A stretch of DNA of 64,000 nucleotides from AV80 sp035536995 (GTDB lineage Bacteria; Verrucomicrobiota; Verrucomicrobiia; Chthoniobacterales; UBA10450). This document shows positions 8,538 through 16,949 of this stretch, piece after piece. How positions within the stretch are numbered: position 1 is the stretch's first letter; every line of letters begins with the position of its first letter. The stretch spans positions 103,004 to 167,003 of the forward strand of contig DATLNB010000023.1 of assembly GCA_035536995.1 (NCBI GenBank), written 5' to 3'. The translations under genes and the position numbers were made by a program. The notes beneath the pieces were generated by a model. It did no database searches, was not told where the DNA came from, and saw nothing but the letters and a program-made list of their open reading frames with translations.

Positions 8538-9407
8538 TCAATCGCGCGTCGGGTTCTTTTGCCGCGCAAGCTTCTCCCGGAAATCTTTTTCGCTGTCGCG
8601 CAGATAGTTCTTGTAGCCCTCAGGGTCGACGAAGGCTGTAGTCTCGCCGCGAAGCAATCGCTCGTGTTTCTCGACGAGATGAAAAAAATTGCCGTGGGAC
8701 GCGAGAAAGATGTCGCACGGCAAACGGTTGAGGGTGGCGAACGACTTTTCGAAGTCGGCCAGAATACCGGGATAACTTTCCTGGCCGACGAACTGGTAAT
8801 CAAGTGAGCTCTGGCTGCCGACGAAGACGACATCATAACTCTTGTCGCCATCGCGAATTTTCGTGGTCCAGGTGGTGGTGCCCTTGGTGTGGCCGGGGGT
8901 CAGATACGGGACCATGATTTGATCGGCGAGCTGAATCGGTTCGGCGTCGCGGATGACTTTATCGGGAACGACGGGCGGAAAGGCTAGGCGATCCCCAAAG
9001 CGAAAATCACCGTGGCCCCCGTTGCGGAGCAGCTCGGCATCGCCTTCGCTGGCGAGGAATTTGGCGCCGGTCAGTTTCTTGAGCTCCGCCAGGCCAGAGG
9101 CGTGATCGTAATGAGCATGGCTGTTAATCAGGAACTTCACGTCCGTTAACTTGAACCCGAGCTGTTGGATGTTACGGGCAATCAGGGGCGCGGTCTCAAC
9201 AAAACCGCCGTCCAGCAGGAAATGGCCTTCCGGAGTCGTGATGAGGTACGAGGTGATTTCAACGGCGCCGACATAGTAGAGATTGCCGGCGATCCGAAAC
9301 GGCGTGATCGGCTGGTTCCATTTGCGATCCCGTTCATCGGCCTGTGCGCATAGCTGGTTCAGGGCGACGAAAAGGAACGCAGTTACGGCGAGCCCGAATT
9401 TGATCAC
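8538..9407 (-). CDS. Subclass B3 metallo-beta-lactamase-like hydrolase, exported
   Basis: A 289-residue periplasmic zinc hydrolase from a GTG start, with signal peptide 'IKFGLAVTAFLFVALNQLCA'. Zinc ligands are in place: H97, H99, D101 and H102 in HAHYDH, H173 in PGHTKG and H238 in SHGNFF. This set, without the Cys of class B1 enzymes, is the subclass B3 pattern (L1, FEZ, GOB group). B3 enzymes open penicillins, cephalosporins and carbapenems, but soil relatives include weak or promiscuous hydrolases. No resistance gene or mobile element is adjacent, so it looks like a resident chromosomal gene. Substrate range cannot be read from sequence. Confidence 0.87.
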   Translation of the reverse strand: MIKFGLAVTAFLFVALNQLCAQADERDRKWNQPITPFRIAGNLYYVGAVEITSYLITTPEGHFLLDGGFVETAPLIARNIQQLGFKLTDVKFLINSHAHYDHASGLAELKKLTGAKFLASEGDAELLRNGGHGDFRFGDRLAFPPVVPDKVIRDAEPIQLADQIMVPYLTPGHTKGTTTWTTKIRDGDKSYDVVFVGSQSSLDYQFVGQESYPGILADFEKSFATLNRLPCDIFLASHGNFFHLVEKHERLLRGETTAFVDPEGYKNYLRDSEKDFREKLARQKNPTRD

Positions 9408-9486
9408 GGAGCACTGGTAACGCCCTCGTCTCTTGATGACAAACGATGTCAGAGAACTGCGCTGGGACGAGCGCAGGGTCCGCTGC

Positions 9487-9906
9487 TTATTCGCCGATGA
9501 TCTTGACCAGCACGCGTTTCTTGCGGCGGCCGTCGAATTCGCCGTAGAAGATCTGTTCCCAAGGGCCCAGATCCAGTTTGCCGTGGGTGATCGCGACGAC
9601 GACTTCGCGGCCCATTATCTGGCGCTTGAGATGAGCATCGGCGTTATCTTCGCCGGTCCGGTTGTGGCGGTAGGCGGCAGTCGGCGCGTGCGGCGCCAGT
9701 TTTTCGAGCCAGACCTCGTAATCGTGGTGCAGACCAGACTCATCGTCGTTGATGAAAACCGACGCGGTGATGTGCATGGCGTTGACAAGGCAAAGGCCCT
9801 CCGAGACGGCGCTGCGCGTGACCAGGTCCTCGATCGTCGGGGTGATGTTGATGAACCCGCGGCGCCCCGGGACTTCGAACCAGAGATGTTCGGTGAGCGA
9901 CTTCAA
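9487..9906 (-). CDS. YjbQ/UPF0047 family protein
   Basis: A 139-residue protein of the UPF0047 family, small trimeric proteins whose YjbQ member has weak thiamine-phosphate synthase activity. Typical blocks are 'GFINITPTIEDLV', 'GLCLVNAMHITASVFINDDE', 'HHDYEVWLEKLAP', 'HNRTGEDNADAHLKRQIMG' and 'GKLDLGPWEQIFYGEFDG', with conserved His, Glu and Asp around a putative metal site. The open frame extends to 10005, but the extra leader is made from an intergenic repeat; a TTG at 9906 gives the standard length. The biological role of the family is unsettled. Confidence 0.88.
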   Translation of the reverse strand: MKSLTEHLWFEVPGRRGFINITPTIEDLVTRSAVSEGLCLVNAMHITASVFINDDESGLHHDYEVWLEKLAPHAPTAAYRHNRTGEDNADAHLKRQIMGREVVVAITHGKLDLGPWEQIFYGEFDGRRKKRVLVKIIGE

Positions 9907-9917
9907 TGAGGAAGAAG

Positions 9918-9950
9918 TTGAATCAGGAAAGGAGGAAAGCAGGAAGGAAA
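9918..9950. repeat. Purine-rich AATCAGGAA-type repeat, copy 1
   Basis: A purine-only stretch starting TTGAATCAGGAA and continuing with repeated AGGAA units, just upstream of the YjbQ-type gene. A relative starting with the same 12 bases lies at 10098-10130. It contains fortuitous AGGAGG runs on the + strand with no gene behind them. Confidence 0.6.
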
Positions 9951-10042
9951 TTGGTGGCGTTCGTGTCGTTTGTGGGTGCTTGAATGCGCGCAGCGGAAAG
10001 TTCACGGCACGCTGGCGAACCTTTTAGCTTCGCGGACAAGTG

Positions 10043-10088
10043 CGTTCCCAAAGCTGGAGGCCGCCGCGGCGGGCAGGCTTTGGGAACG
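10043..10088. repeat. Intergenic palindrome of the CGTTCCCAAGC family
   Basis: A perfect 12-base inverted repeat, CGTTCCCAAAGC (10043-10054) and GCTTTGGGAACG (10077-10088), with a GC-rich loop. Relatives lie at 15144-15193, 54776-54827 and 54885-54906, all between genes. Confidence 0.8.
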
Positions 10089-10097
10089 AGGTATCAT

Positions 10098-10130
10098 TTG
10101 AATCAGGAATCCAGGAAACCAGGAGGAAAA
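10098..10130. repeat. Purine-rich AATCAGGAA-type repeat, copy 2
   Basis: This starts with TTGAATCAGGAA like the copy at 9918 and continues with AGGAAACCAGGAGG. It lies about 70 bp upstream of the secreted-protein gene starting near 10199. Confidence 0.6.
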
Positions 10131-10198
10131 TCGGACAAGACCCGCGAAAGCGGGGCTTGGCATTTCGTTAGGTGTCTGGTGGGATGACGAGCACTTTT

Positions 10199-11572
10199 AT
10201 GGCGAACAAAATCATTGGTTTGGTGGCAGTCGTGAGCTGGCTTGGCGGGGCGACGCTCCTTTCGCAGGAGGGAACAACGAAGCCGGCGGAAGGGACGCTG
10301 ATGCTCGAGAAAAAGACCTATCCGCTCAAACACGCGCTGGCGTTCGAGACAACGATCGACAACGAGGATGCGATCACCGTTGTCCTGAGCGGGAAGCCCG
10401 TCGCCGGCGAGAAGGTGAAGGAAGCGCGCGAGAACGACAAAAACAGCACCGACACAGATTTCGGCCGGCCCTTCCTCAAACTGGTGTTCAAGAAGTCGGG
10501 CGAATTCAAGCACTGGAGCGCAGCCGCGGGCGGTACGCTGATCGGGCGGCGGACCGTGAAGTTGAAGGGGCAGCTCAACGCTCACGACGGGCGGGTGAGC
10601 GGAAGCGTCAACTTGCCAGAGGAAGGCGAAGGGATGTTCCGGGCCGCCTTCGATGCACGTTTTGATGTCGCGCTGCTCAAGGCAGGCGATGCTCCGGCGC
10701 CGACGGTGGTGAACAAACCGGGGCCGGCCGCGAACGTGCCGCCCTCGGTGAGCGGAATTTTTAAGGGCAACGGCACAGACGCGAAGCTTGCCTTTGTCTC
10801 GGCGCGCTGGGGGGAGCCGTTCAGCGGGAAGACTGGCATCGTCCTGATTTTCACGGAGAAGGATCACTCGAAAGACAAGCGGCCGGACTGGAACGCAGCC
10901 TTTGGCAAATTTGGGAGCGGTCTGGTCATTTCCCTCCACGAAGATGGCAGCATTTATGGCTGCCAGGTCGCGCACAGTGCGCACAAGAAGCAAGGGTTCA
11001 GCTCGATCGGCAAACTTGAGGCAACCGATTTCACCTTCGCGGACGGTAAGATCGAGGGTGAACTGACCACGAACGGTGAGAGCGATACGTTTGGGGAAAC
11101 CTGGGAAGTGAAGATCAAGTTCGTCGCGCCGCTTGGCGAGATCCCAAAGGAATTTCAGGTGCCCGAATCAAAGAAGGAAGAGAAGCCGGTAACCGCCGAG
11201 TCTCCGAAGAAGCCCGCCGCCACAGACTCAGATGACGACGGTGACGACGACGATGTCGCTGCGGTGAAGCCCAAGGCGGGCGGATTGAAGGCAAAGGAAC
11301 TCGCGCTGACCAAAGACGCGAGCGAGATCGAGTACAAGGAGATGGTTGAACACGTCCTGTTCAAGAGTAAAGCGGACGTGAAAGCGGTATGCGCGGAACT
11401 AAGCGCCAGCCTGAAAGCACAAGGCTGGACGAATGATGGGTCCGATATGATCCAACCGCAGTCGGCAATCCTGAAGCGGAAGCGAGGCGGCGCGAAGCTG
11501 ACGATCTTCGTGAAACCGGGGAGCGGCGGGAGCCAGGTGCAGATGTTCACCGAAGGGTTGGACTGGCAGTAG
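10199..11572 (+). CDS. Secreted protein with two similar beta domains and a C-terminal alpha/beta domain
   Basis: A 457-residue exported protein that I cannot name. The signal peptide is 'ANKIIGLVAVVSWLGGATLL'. By eye, two halves look alike: one contains 'GQLNAHDGRVSGSV' and ends 'ARFDVALL'; the other contains 'EATDFTFADGKIEGELTT' and ends 'VKIKFVAPL'. They may be a duplicated beta domain. An acidic linker with 'DSDDDGDDDD' leads to a compact last domain ('SKADVKAVCAELSASLKAQG' to 'VQMFTEGLDW') that resembles a module seen in other secreted Verrucomicrobia and Planctomycetes proteins. Starts at 10172 (GTG) and 10184 (ATG) are also in frame. Confidence 0.75.
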   Translation: MANKIIGLVAVVSWLGGATLLSQEGTTKPAEGTLMLEKKTYPLKHALAFETTIDNEDAITVVLSGKPVAGEKVKEARENDKNSTDTDFGRPFLKLVFKKSGEFKHWSAAAGGTLIGRRTVKLKGQLNAHDGRVSGSVNLPEEGEGMFRAAFDARFDVALLKAGDAPAPTVVNKPGPAANVPPSVSGIFKGNGTDAKLAFVSARWGEPFSGKTGIVLIFTEKDHSKDKRPDWNAAFGKFGSGLVISLHEDGSIYGCQVAHSAHKKQGFSSIGKLEATDFTFADGKIEGELTTNGESDTFGETWEVKIKFVAPLGEIPKEFQVPESKKEEKPVTAESPKKPAATDSDDDGDDDDVAAVKPKAGGLKAKELALTKDASEIEYKEMVEHVLFKSKADVKAVCAELSASLKAQGWTNDGSDMIQPQSAILKRKRGGAKLTIFVKPGSGGSQVQMFTEGLDWQ

Positions 11573-11575
11573 ACG

Positions 11576-11612
11576 GGAGGTCGGAGTTCGGAAGTCGGGG
11601 GACGGAAGTCCG
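11576..11612. repeat. Degenerate GGAGGTC/GGAAGTC simple repeat
   Basis: The short gap after the secreted-protein gene consists of imperfect units of the type GGAGGTC, GGAGTTC and GGAAGTC. The same motif recurs at 15091-15131. Confidence 0.55.
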
Positions 11613-11633
11613 AGGCCGTTTGCCGCTGACGGA

Positions 11634-12095
11634 ATGAAAACGTTTCAAGGTTACCAACTTATCCGGCCGGAAGATCTTCATTGGCGACCTTCGAACCTGA
11701 TGAAGATCCCGAACGCGGATTACCTGGAGCGCACTGAGAGCGAGAATATCGGGGCGCGGCTGTGGCGGTTGCCGCCGAAGAGCGCGAACACTCTTCACAA
11801 ACACATTCGAGCCGAGGAGTTCTATTTCGTGCTGGAAGGCGAAGGCCGAATGCGGGTGGGGGACGAAACGCTGACGGTGCCGAAGTATGGCGGTGTGTTG
11901 GTGGGGCCGGATCAACTGCGCCAGGTGTTCAACGATACAGACGCGGACGTTCTCTGGCTGATCATCGGCGCGCCCGAGGAGCTGGAATTCCTGCAGGGAT
12001 CGCAGTCGCCGATGGACTTATCCGTGATCTATCCGGTGGACCCGAAGCAGCTGCCGAAGGAATTGGCCGGGGTCGAATGGCCGCCGAAGAGCTGA
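11634..12095 (+). CDS. Cupin-domain protein
   Basis: A 153-residue single-domain cupin. Motif 1 is 'TLHKHIRAEEFYFVLEGEGR', with His, His and Glu spaced as metal ligands, and motif 2 is around 'KYGGVLVGPDQLRQVFN', where the usual His is replaced. It has no signal peptide and probably binds a metal and a small organic ligand, but cupin sequence does not give the substrate. The transporter gene follows 22 bp downstream on the same strand, so co-transcription is possible. Confidence 0.82.
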   Translation: MKTFQGYQLIRPEDLHWRPSNLMKIPNADYLERTESENIGARLWRLPPKSANTLHKHIRAEEFYFVLEGEGRMRVGDETLTVPKYGGVLVGPDQLRQVFNDTDADVLWLIIGAPEELEFLQGSQSPMDLSVIYPVDPKQLPKELAGVEWPPKS

Positions 12096-12117
12096 CCTTC
12101 ACGAGCCTGCACGGTTC

Positions 12118-13029
12118 ATGGCCATTCTTGCCGAGCCAGTACCCAGGACGCGCCTGATCACAGCCGCGGTGGTCAACATGCTGGTGGCGACCCTGGCGTT
12201 CTCGATCATGAACGTCTTCGTGAAGCAGCTGAACCGGATTCCTGCGATGGAGATCGTCTTTTTTCGCTGCCTCGTTTCGGCCGCCATCTGTTTCGTTGGG
12301 ATTGCGCGGGTGGGCGCAGATTGGAAAGGGAACAATAAATTGCTTTTGATCGCGCGTGGCTCCTTCGGGACGCTTGCGCTCTTCACCTTCTTCATCACAG
12401 TCCACAACATCCCGCTCGCGACCGCGGTAACGATCGCGTATCTCTCGCCGATTTTTACCACGTTGATCGGTGTGTTTGCCCTCGGAGAACACGTCCGGCC
12501 CAAGCAATGGTTGTTTTACGGCATTGCCTTTGCAGGGGTCCTGGTCATTAAAGGCTTCGATTCGTCGGTCCCGATGCTTTATCTCTTTACCGGACTCGTT
12601 TCCGCCGTCGGTTCCGGCTTCGCCTATAACCTGGTGCGCCGGTTAAAAGAACGCGAGCATCCGATCGTCGTCGTCCTCCATTTTCAGCTCGTTGGCGTGG
12701 TCGCCGGGCTCGTCTTCACACTTTTCAACTGGGTGAACCCCGCGACCGCCTGGGAATGGTTCTGCCTTTTGATGTGCGGACTGCTCACCCAGCTTGGCCA
12801 GACTTGCCTCACGAAATCGCTCCAGTCCGAGCGAATCGCGCACGTTTCGATCCTGAACTACACCGGGATGATTTATGCGCTCCTGTTCGGCATCTTCATT
12901 TTTGGCGAACATTACCCCGTCCAGACAATCCTCGGGATCGCTCTGGTCGCGGTCGGCGTCGTCCTCAGTGTGGTCTATGGACAACGCAGGACCCTCGAGG
13001 TGATCGAGGAAAGCGAGCTCGCCGAGTGA
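12118..13029 (+). CDS. EamA/DMT-family transporter
   Basis: A 303-residue inner-membrane carrier with about ten membrane segments in two EamA repeats. Typical phrases are 'FSIMNVFVKQLNRIPAMEIV', 'ATAVTIAYLSPIFTTLIGVF' in the first repeat and 'IAHVSILNYTGMIYALLFGI' with 'GEHYPVQTILGIALVAVGVV' in the second. The family exports amino acids, nucleobases and other metabolites; this group resembles the S-adenosylmethionine/RhaT-like branch, but the cargo cannot be assigned. Confidence 0.9.
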   Translation: MAILAEPVPRTRLITAAVVNMLVATLAFSIMNVFVKQLNRIPAMEIVFFRCLVSAAICFVGIARVGADWKGNNKLLLIARGSFGTLALFTFFITVHNIPLATAVTIAYLSPIFTTLIGVFALGEHVRPKQWLFYGIAFAGVLVIKGFDSSVPMLYLFTGLVSAVGSGFAYNLVRRLKEREHPIVVVLHFQLVGVVAGLVFTLFNWVNPATAWEWFCLLMCGLLTQLGQTCLTKSLQSERIAHVSILNYTGMIYALLFGIFIFGEHYPVQTILGIALVAVGVVLSVVYGQRRTLEVIEESELAE

Positions 13030-13080
13030 TGTTCTTGCGAGACGGGTCGGAAGAGAGGGTCCCAGCCAGAACCGCCGAAT

Positions 13081-13626
13081 TTATGGGCGCTCTTCGAATT
13101 TCAGGGCGAGCCCGTTCAGGCAATACCGCAACCCGGTTGGCTTCGGACCGTCGTCGAAGACATGACCAAGATGCGCGTCGCAGCGGGCGCAGAGGACCTC
13201 ATCGCGTTGCATCCCGTGGCTCGAGTCCGATTCTGTTCTAACGAGCGCTGGCATGAACGGTTTGGTAAAACTGGGCCAGCCCGTGCCCGAATCGAATTTG
13301 GCGTCGCTCGCGAACAACGGAGCGTTGCAGCCGACGCAGCGGAACACACCGCGGCGATGTTCCTCCAAGAGCGCGGAGGAACCGGCAAACTCGGTGCCTT
13401 TGCCGCGAATTACGGCGTATTCCGCCGGACTGAGCTGGGCTTTCCATTCAGCGTCCGACTTCACGACCTTCGCAATAGGCGCGAGGTCTTCGGCGGTGGG
13501 CTGGAGCGGTTGTCTGGTCGTCGTCACTGCCTGCTTTTCTTCGGCGTGCGGTTGCCGTGCGAAATAAAGAGTCGCCGCGGCAATCGCGGCCACGATGAAG
13601 AGGATTCTGAGCGTTGAACGTTTCAT
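13081..13626 (-). CDS. msrB: Peptide-methionine (R)-S-oxide reductase MsrB, exported or anchored
   Basis: This enzyme reduces methionine-R-sulfoxide in oxidised proteins. The ATG at 13626 gives 181 residues starting with the membrane or signal segment 'LRILFIVAAIAAATLYF', so it works outside the cytoplasm. Zinc cysteines are C97 and C100 (CVGC) and C146 and C149 (CARC). 'GTGWPSFTKPF' forms the substrate site and the catalytic Cys is C169 in LRYCLNG. A recycling Cys near the N-terminus is not obvious, so thioredoxin-independent or alternative reduction is possible. The frame is open to 13788, but that extension lacks similarity. Confidence 0.93.
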   Translation of the reverse strand: MKRSTLRILFIVAAIAAATLYFARQPHAEEKQAVTTTRQPLQPTAEDLAPIAKVVKSDAEWKAQLSPAEYAVIRGKGTEFAGSSALLEEHRRGVFRCVGCNAPLFASDAKFDSGTGWPSFTKPFMPALVRTESDSSHGMQRDEVLCARCDAHLGHVFDDGPKPTGLRYCLNGLALKFEERP

Positions 13627-13694
13627 ACAATTTGTTGGGCCAACATCGCTCTGAGGCGTCCTCCAGTCACGCGGCCAGTTTTCCGACTGCGGAG

Positions 13695-13730
13695 TCCCTC
13701 GACTTCGGTCAGGATGACACGGGATTCCGC
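13695..13730. repeat. Half-copy of the TCAGGATGAC intergenic repeat
   Basis: The segment 'CTTCGGTCAGGATGACAC' upstream of msrB resembles one arm of the inverted repeat at 40268-40324. No complete partner arm was found here. Confidence 0.4.
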
Positions 13731-13811
13731 GCGCGTTGTGCGCCCAGCCGCCGCGCCTGCGCGCACGGTTCCCATACAAATGCGCCATCCGCGACGCGAT
13801 CGTTCGTAGAA

Positions 13812-15089
13812 ATGGGATGGCGCCCGGTTTTGTGGCATCATTACATCGCCTGTTTGAAAGCTCTTTTGTTAAGTTTGGTAGTCGGCTGTGGATGGATCAT
13901 CGGCCCATCAGCGAAGGCGGAGCAGTCCGGCGTGACTGAGCGGCCGGCCGACCTTCGCGCGAACAAGGCCCCCGATGCCGCCGTGGTCGCTACGATCGAG
14001 GCGCAGAAGCCGTTCGACTTTGAGTGCGAAGATGGCGCGGACTGGTGCAAGGTCACTCTGGCCTCCGGCGAGTCCGGCTGGCTCGAGCAAAGCCGCATTC
14101 GTCTCCATTTTACGCAGAAGGACTTGCCGAAACCGGACACGGACAAATCCAATCTCTCGGAGATCGAACAGTTTGCCCGGGGCCGTGGCGTTACTTACGC
14201 CGGCGTGACCGCGCGAGCAGCGCGGGGCGACGCGAAGGCGCTGAAACAATTCTTTTCGATCGCGCAGGATGCGGACGGCGCCGCCGGCGAAAGCATCGGC
14301 GGCGATCCCAACATCGTGTTTCACCTCCTGGGGGACGAAAAGCTGGCAAAGTTACTCCGCGTCCAGGCCCTCTCTTTTCGCATGATGGTCAGAAACAGAA
14401 TAGCGAATGAGGGCCTGGTCGGTAATCCGGTGAAGTATCTGCGCACCCATTTCCCGGAGACCGTGAAGGTGCTGTACCAGCGCGAGATGATCGACTGGGT
14501 GTCGCCGGATGGCCGTTATGCGATCCGGAAAGTGTTCTCCGATGAGTTCGAATTGGGCGGATCGAAAGTGGTGAAAGCTGAGATCATTGAAAAGAGCAGC
14601 GGCCGCGTTCTTGGCGATCTCACCGCTGACGACATCGGCACTGGCGCGGAGCGAGAAGGGGAAGCTTTGTGGTCGCCGGATTCGAAACGGCTCGCGTGCG
14701 TGTCCAAAGATTTGACGGAACAACGCGGTAACCTGTTTTCCAATCCGCGTCCGGCCCCGCTCAGGAAGCAGACCGCGGTTTACCAGCTGTCCGGCGATTC
14801 GTTCACGAAAGTCGACCTTTCGTTGACCGAACCGCCCGGCCGAAAAGAGGACAAGGAGCTCGAGGGCGCGATCCTGGGGCACGAATACACGGAGCCGGTC
14901 CGGTGGGAGAAAGCAACCGTCCTGCTGCTGGAGCGGCACGAGTATTACGAAACTATGAAGCCGATTTTAGCGGACGACTCGAAGTTCGAATCGATTCGCC
15001 CCTTCGACCGGCTGTATCGGATCACGGTAACGATCGGGCCGGACGGAAAGGCTTCCGTTAGTTGGAAGCTGCGGACGGATAGGGAGTGA
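13812..15089 (+). CDS. Exported protein with SH3-like domain, function unknown
   Basis: A 425-residue exported protein. From the ATG at 13812 a signal peptide appears ('CLKALLLSLVVGCGWIIG'), cut near AKA. Residues of about 35-85 resemble a bacterial SH3 domain ('LRANKAPDAAVVATIEAQKP' to 'SGWLEQSRIRL'), usually a cell-wall or protein-binding module. The remainder includes a region with 'MIDWVSPDGRYAIRKVFSDE' and 'EALWSPDSKRLACVSKD', which looks like propeller blades. I do not recognise the whole. The frame is open upstream to 13614, over the msrB start region, but that part is not protein-like. Confidence 0.75.
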   Translation: MGWRPVLWHHYIACLKALLLSLVVGCGWIIGPSAKAEQSGVTERPADLRANKAPDAAVVATIEAQKPFDFECEDGADWCKVTLASGESGWLEQSRIRLHFTQKDLPKPDTDKSNLSEIEQFARGRGVTYAGVTARAARGDAKALKQFFSIAQDADGAAGESIGGDPNIVFHLLGDEKLAKLLRVQALSFRMMVRNRIANEGLVGNPVKYLRTHFPETVKVLYQREMIDWVSPDGRYAIRKVFSDEFELGGSKVVKAEIIEKSSGRVLGDLTADDIGTGAEREGEALWSPDSKRLACVSKDLTEQRGNLFSNPRPAPLRKQTAVYQLSGDSFTKVDLSLTEPPGRKEDKELEGAILGHEYTEPVRWEKATVLLLERHEYYETMKPILADDSKFESIRPFDRLYRITVTIGPDGKASVSWKLRTDRE

Positions 15090-15090
15090 G

Positions 15091-15131
15091 GTCGGGAGTC
15101 GGAGGTCGGAGGTCGGAAGTCAGAGGTCAGA
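15091..15131. repeat. Tandem GGAGGTC/GGAAGTC simple repeat
   Basis: About five imperfect 7-base units (GTCGGAG, GTCGGAA, GTCAGAG) lie directly after the preceding stop codon, the same family as at 11576-11612. Confidence 0.65.
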
Positions 15132-15143
15132 GTGATTCCTCCT

Positions 15144-15193
15144 CGTTCCCAAACTCTGTATGGGAACGCCATTGTCCCCGGCAACTCTGTTGC
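15144..15193. repeat. Two-hairpin copy of the CGTTCCCA intergenic palindrome
   Basis: The first hairpin pairs CGTTCCCA (15144-15151) with TGGGAACG (15161-15168). The second pairs GCAAC (15181-15185) with GTTGC (15189-15193). The spacer 'CCATTGTCCCC' resembles 'CACTTGTCCC' in the copy at 54776, showing common origin. It lies between two convergent genes. Confidence 0.75.
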
Positions 15194-15238
15194 TTTCCCA
15201 AGGGAGCGTCGGCGCATGCCGCGCCTCGTCGCCCTCCA

Positions 15239-16036
15239 TTAGTCACTGGCCGGCCGCAACGGCCGGGAAACTTTAATTCCGCGCCGCTGTTTGTCGGTTC
15301 GCGGCTCAAAATCCTTCCAGACTAACTGCATTCTGGTCGGCGATTGAATGCGCCAATGGTTCTTAGCGGGTGACATTCCCGCTCCCTGAGCGCCGTTCCA
15401 AAGCAGGCTGTCGACGGTCAGACCGTCGGTGAGGGTCACATCCGCGATGAGCTCGCCGATAGTGCCTTTCCAGACGCCGCCAGTGGCCGTCGTGTAATTG
15501 AAATAAACTTCCGGATCCGCGGCGACACTGCTTCCGTTCGCGACTTTGTAGCGGCGCTCGATAACGACTTCTTTGCCGACCGGGAACTCGACGTCGATCG
15601 CGTGCCAGATTCGTTCCGTCGCGCCTTTATCTCCCGCTTTCGCCGGTTCATCCAGTCCATCTCGCTCGATCACCCAGCCGCGCACCTGCCGAGACTTGCG
15701 CTGCTGCCCGTCCACCAGCGTGACCAGGTCGCGGATCGGCCCGTTGATGTCGCTCTCGTCTATCCCCGCCTTGATCATCGCGGAGCGGTCGGGGAATCCG
15801 ACGGTCTGTTTCGCCGGAGCGTCGGTCTTCATATTCAGGAAAACGAAGGTGGCGTGGACGGCGGTATCCTTGCTGCCGAAGGTGATCTCAAGGCGCTCGC
15901 GGACCATTCGAATCACGCTTTCCGGTCCTAATCGGCTGCCAAGCGGGGCGGGGCCGTCGCTCCCATCGACTATCGCGGTGTCATTCGCGAGCGCGGCCGA
16001 TAGGCTGAGGAAGAAAAGTAGGATGACCAATTTCAT
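15239..16036 (-). CDS. Exported protein, DUF4424-like
   Basis: A 265-residue secreted protein with signal peptide 'LVILLFFLSLSAALA' cleaved before NDTA. After the signal comes a region with 'SVIRMVRERLEITFGS' and 'VHATFVFLNMK', then 'FPVGKEVVIERRYKVANGSS' and 'YTTATGGVWKGTIGELIADV'. This order of a conversion-type beta sandwich followed by a W-containing C-terminal part recalls DUF4424 and related exported proteins; the resemblance is by eye. Function unknown. Confidence 0.75.
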   Translation of the reverse strand: MKLVILLFFLSLSAALANDTAIVDGSDGPAPLGSRLGPESVIRMVRERLEITFGSKDTAVHATFVFLNMKTDAPAKQTVGFPDRSAMIKAGIDESDINGPIRDLVTLVDGQQRKSRQVRGWVIERDGLDEPAKAGDKGATERIWHAIDVEFPVGKEVVIERRYKVANGSSVAADPEVYFNYTTATGGVWKGTIGELIADVTLTDGLTVDSLLWNGAQGAGMSPAKNHWRIQSPTRMQLVWKDFEPRTDKQRRGIKVSRPLRPASD

Positions 16037-16105
16037 GCCGAACGTTGGAAAGCGCGGTCTTTGCGGTCAACCAAAGTTCTCGACCGATACGCGCAGTGTC
16101 GGAAC

Positions 16106-16639
16106 TCACGCAGTTGTCTGTAACACCTGCGCCACCTTCTCCATTGTGTTCCAATTCCGGTTCGTAGCCGGAACGCCGAATTCCTTTTCGAGCTTGCCGA
16201 GGAGGCCGATCGCTTTCAGGTCGCGGCGGTAAAGGCCGAGAACGTAGCGGCCCCGGATGCCGATGACCTTTACCAGCCAATCGCTTGGCGAGGGGAGGCA
16301 GAGTGAGGCGTCAGGCTTGGCGAGCGAGGGGACGGGACGTGCCAGGACATTGACGAATCGCGTAATGGCCGGGTCAGGCGGATATTCAGAGAAAGGGTCG
16401 GCCGCGGCGAGTTTGAGGATATCGCGACCGGGACAAATCATGATCTCGCATTTGAAGGGCAGCTCTCGCGCAAAAGCAGCGCGGAGAACCGATTCGCTGG
16501 TTTCCTTGTGGACAACGAACGTTCCGACCGCCCCGATGTTTACGACCTCGAACTTCGAGAGGTTCTTTGCGATCGCCGCCGGGCGGCAGCGGTTTGCTGT
16601 CCCAACGTTGACCGCTCGAAGGAAAACGACGGCGCTCAC
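16106..16639 (-). CDS. DUF1697 family protein
   Basis: A 177-residue cytoplasmic protein of the DUF1697 family. It opens with 'VVFLRAVNVGTANRCRPAAI' and has 'FEVVNIGAVGTFVVHKETSE' and a C-terminal 'GVPATNRNWNTMEKVAQVL'. The last block, with a conserved T-R-N-W-N-T, is the family hallmark. The start is GTG. No molecular function is known; genes of this family are widespread as singletons. Confidence 0.9.
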   Translation of the reverse strand: MSAVVFLRAVNVGTANRCRPAAIAKNLSKFEVVNIGAVGTFVVHKETSESVLRAAFARELPFKCEIMICPGRDILKLAAADPFSEYPPDPAITRFVNVLARPVPSLAKPDASLCLPSPSDWLVKVIGIRGRYVLGLYRRDLKAIGLLGKLEKEFGVPATNRNWNTMEKVAQVLQTTA

Positions 16640-16721
16640 CCCCGAAGTAGAAGGGAGAAAATGCGAAGGCTAAAGAGAAAATTCTCTTCACGCTCACGCG
16701 GCGTTGGACCAATGAATCTGC

Positions 16722-16835
16722 TTACCAGCTCGCGCCGCTGCATCCGCGCATCAGCGCCAGAAGAATGATCGTGCCGACGACTGAAACAGCGATAGATCCG
16801 AGGCAGCCAAGGCGATTGGAAAAGAAGGCAAACAT
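16722..16835 (-). CDS. Possible 37-residue membrane peptide
   Basis: A short ORF whose product begins 'MFAFFSNRLGCLGSIAVSVV' and continues with a Leu/Ile-rich stretch, forming one membrane segment, and ends with Cys, Gly, Ser and Trp. The 'LGCLGSI' core with a single span looks like known tiny membrane proteins, and the segment is hydrophobic in this frame only. No clear ribosome site. The frame is open upstream to 17042, but that part lies antisense to the GNAT gene. Confidence 0.4.
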   Translation of the reverse strand: MFAFFSNRLGCLGSIAVSVVGTIILLALMRGCSGASW

Positions 16836-16949
16836 TTGCGAAGTAACGCGCCTGGCAGCGTGGTTGGCCCTGTCGAAATCAGGAATGAATGCTGTCGTTC
16901 CCGGAATGAAGCTCGACGCCGAGGACGCGGGCCGGAATATTCCTTCGAC

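Noticed and set aside
12118..13029. SAM riboswitch or similar upstream of the transporter
   Set aside because: Only 22 bp separate it from the cupin gene; no room for a riboswitch.
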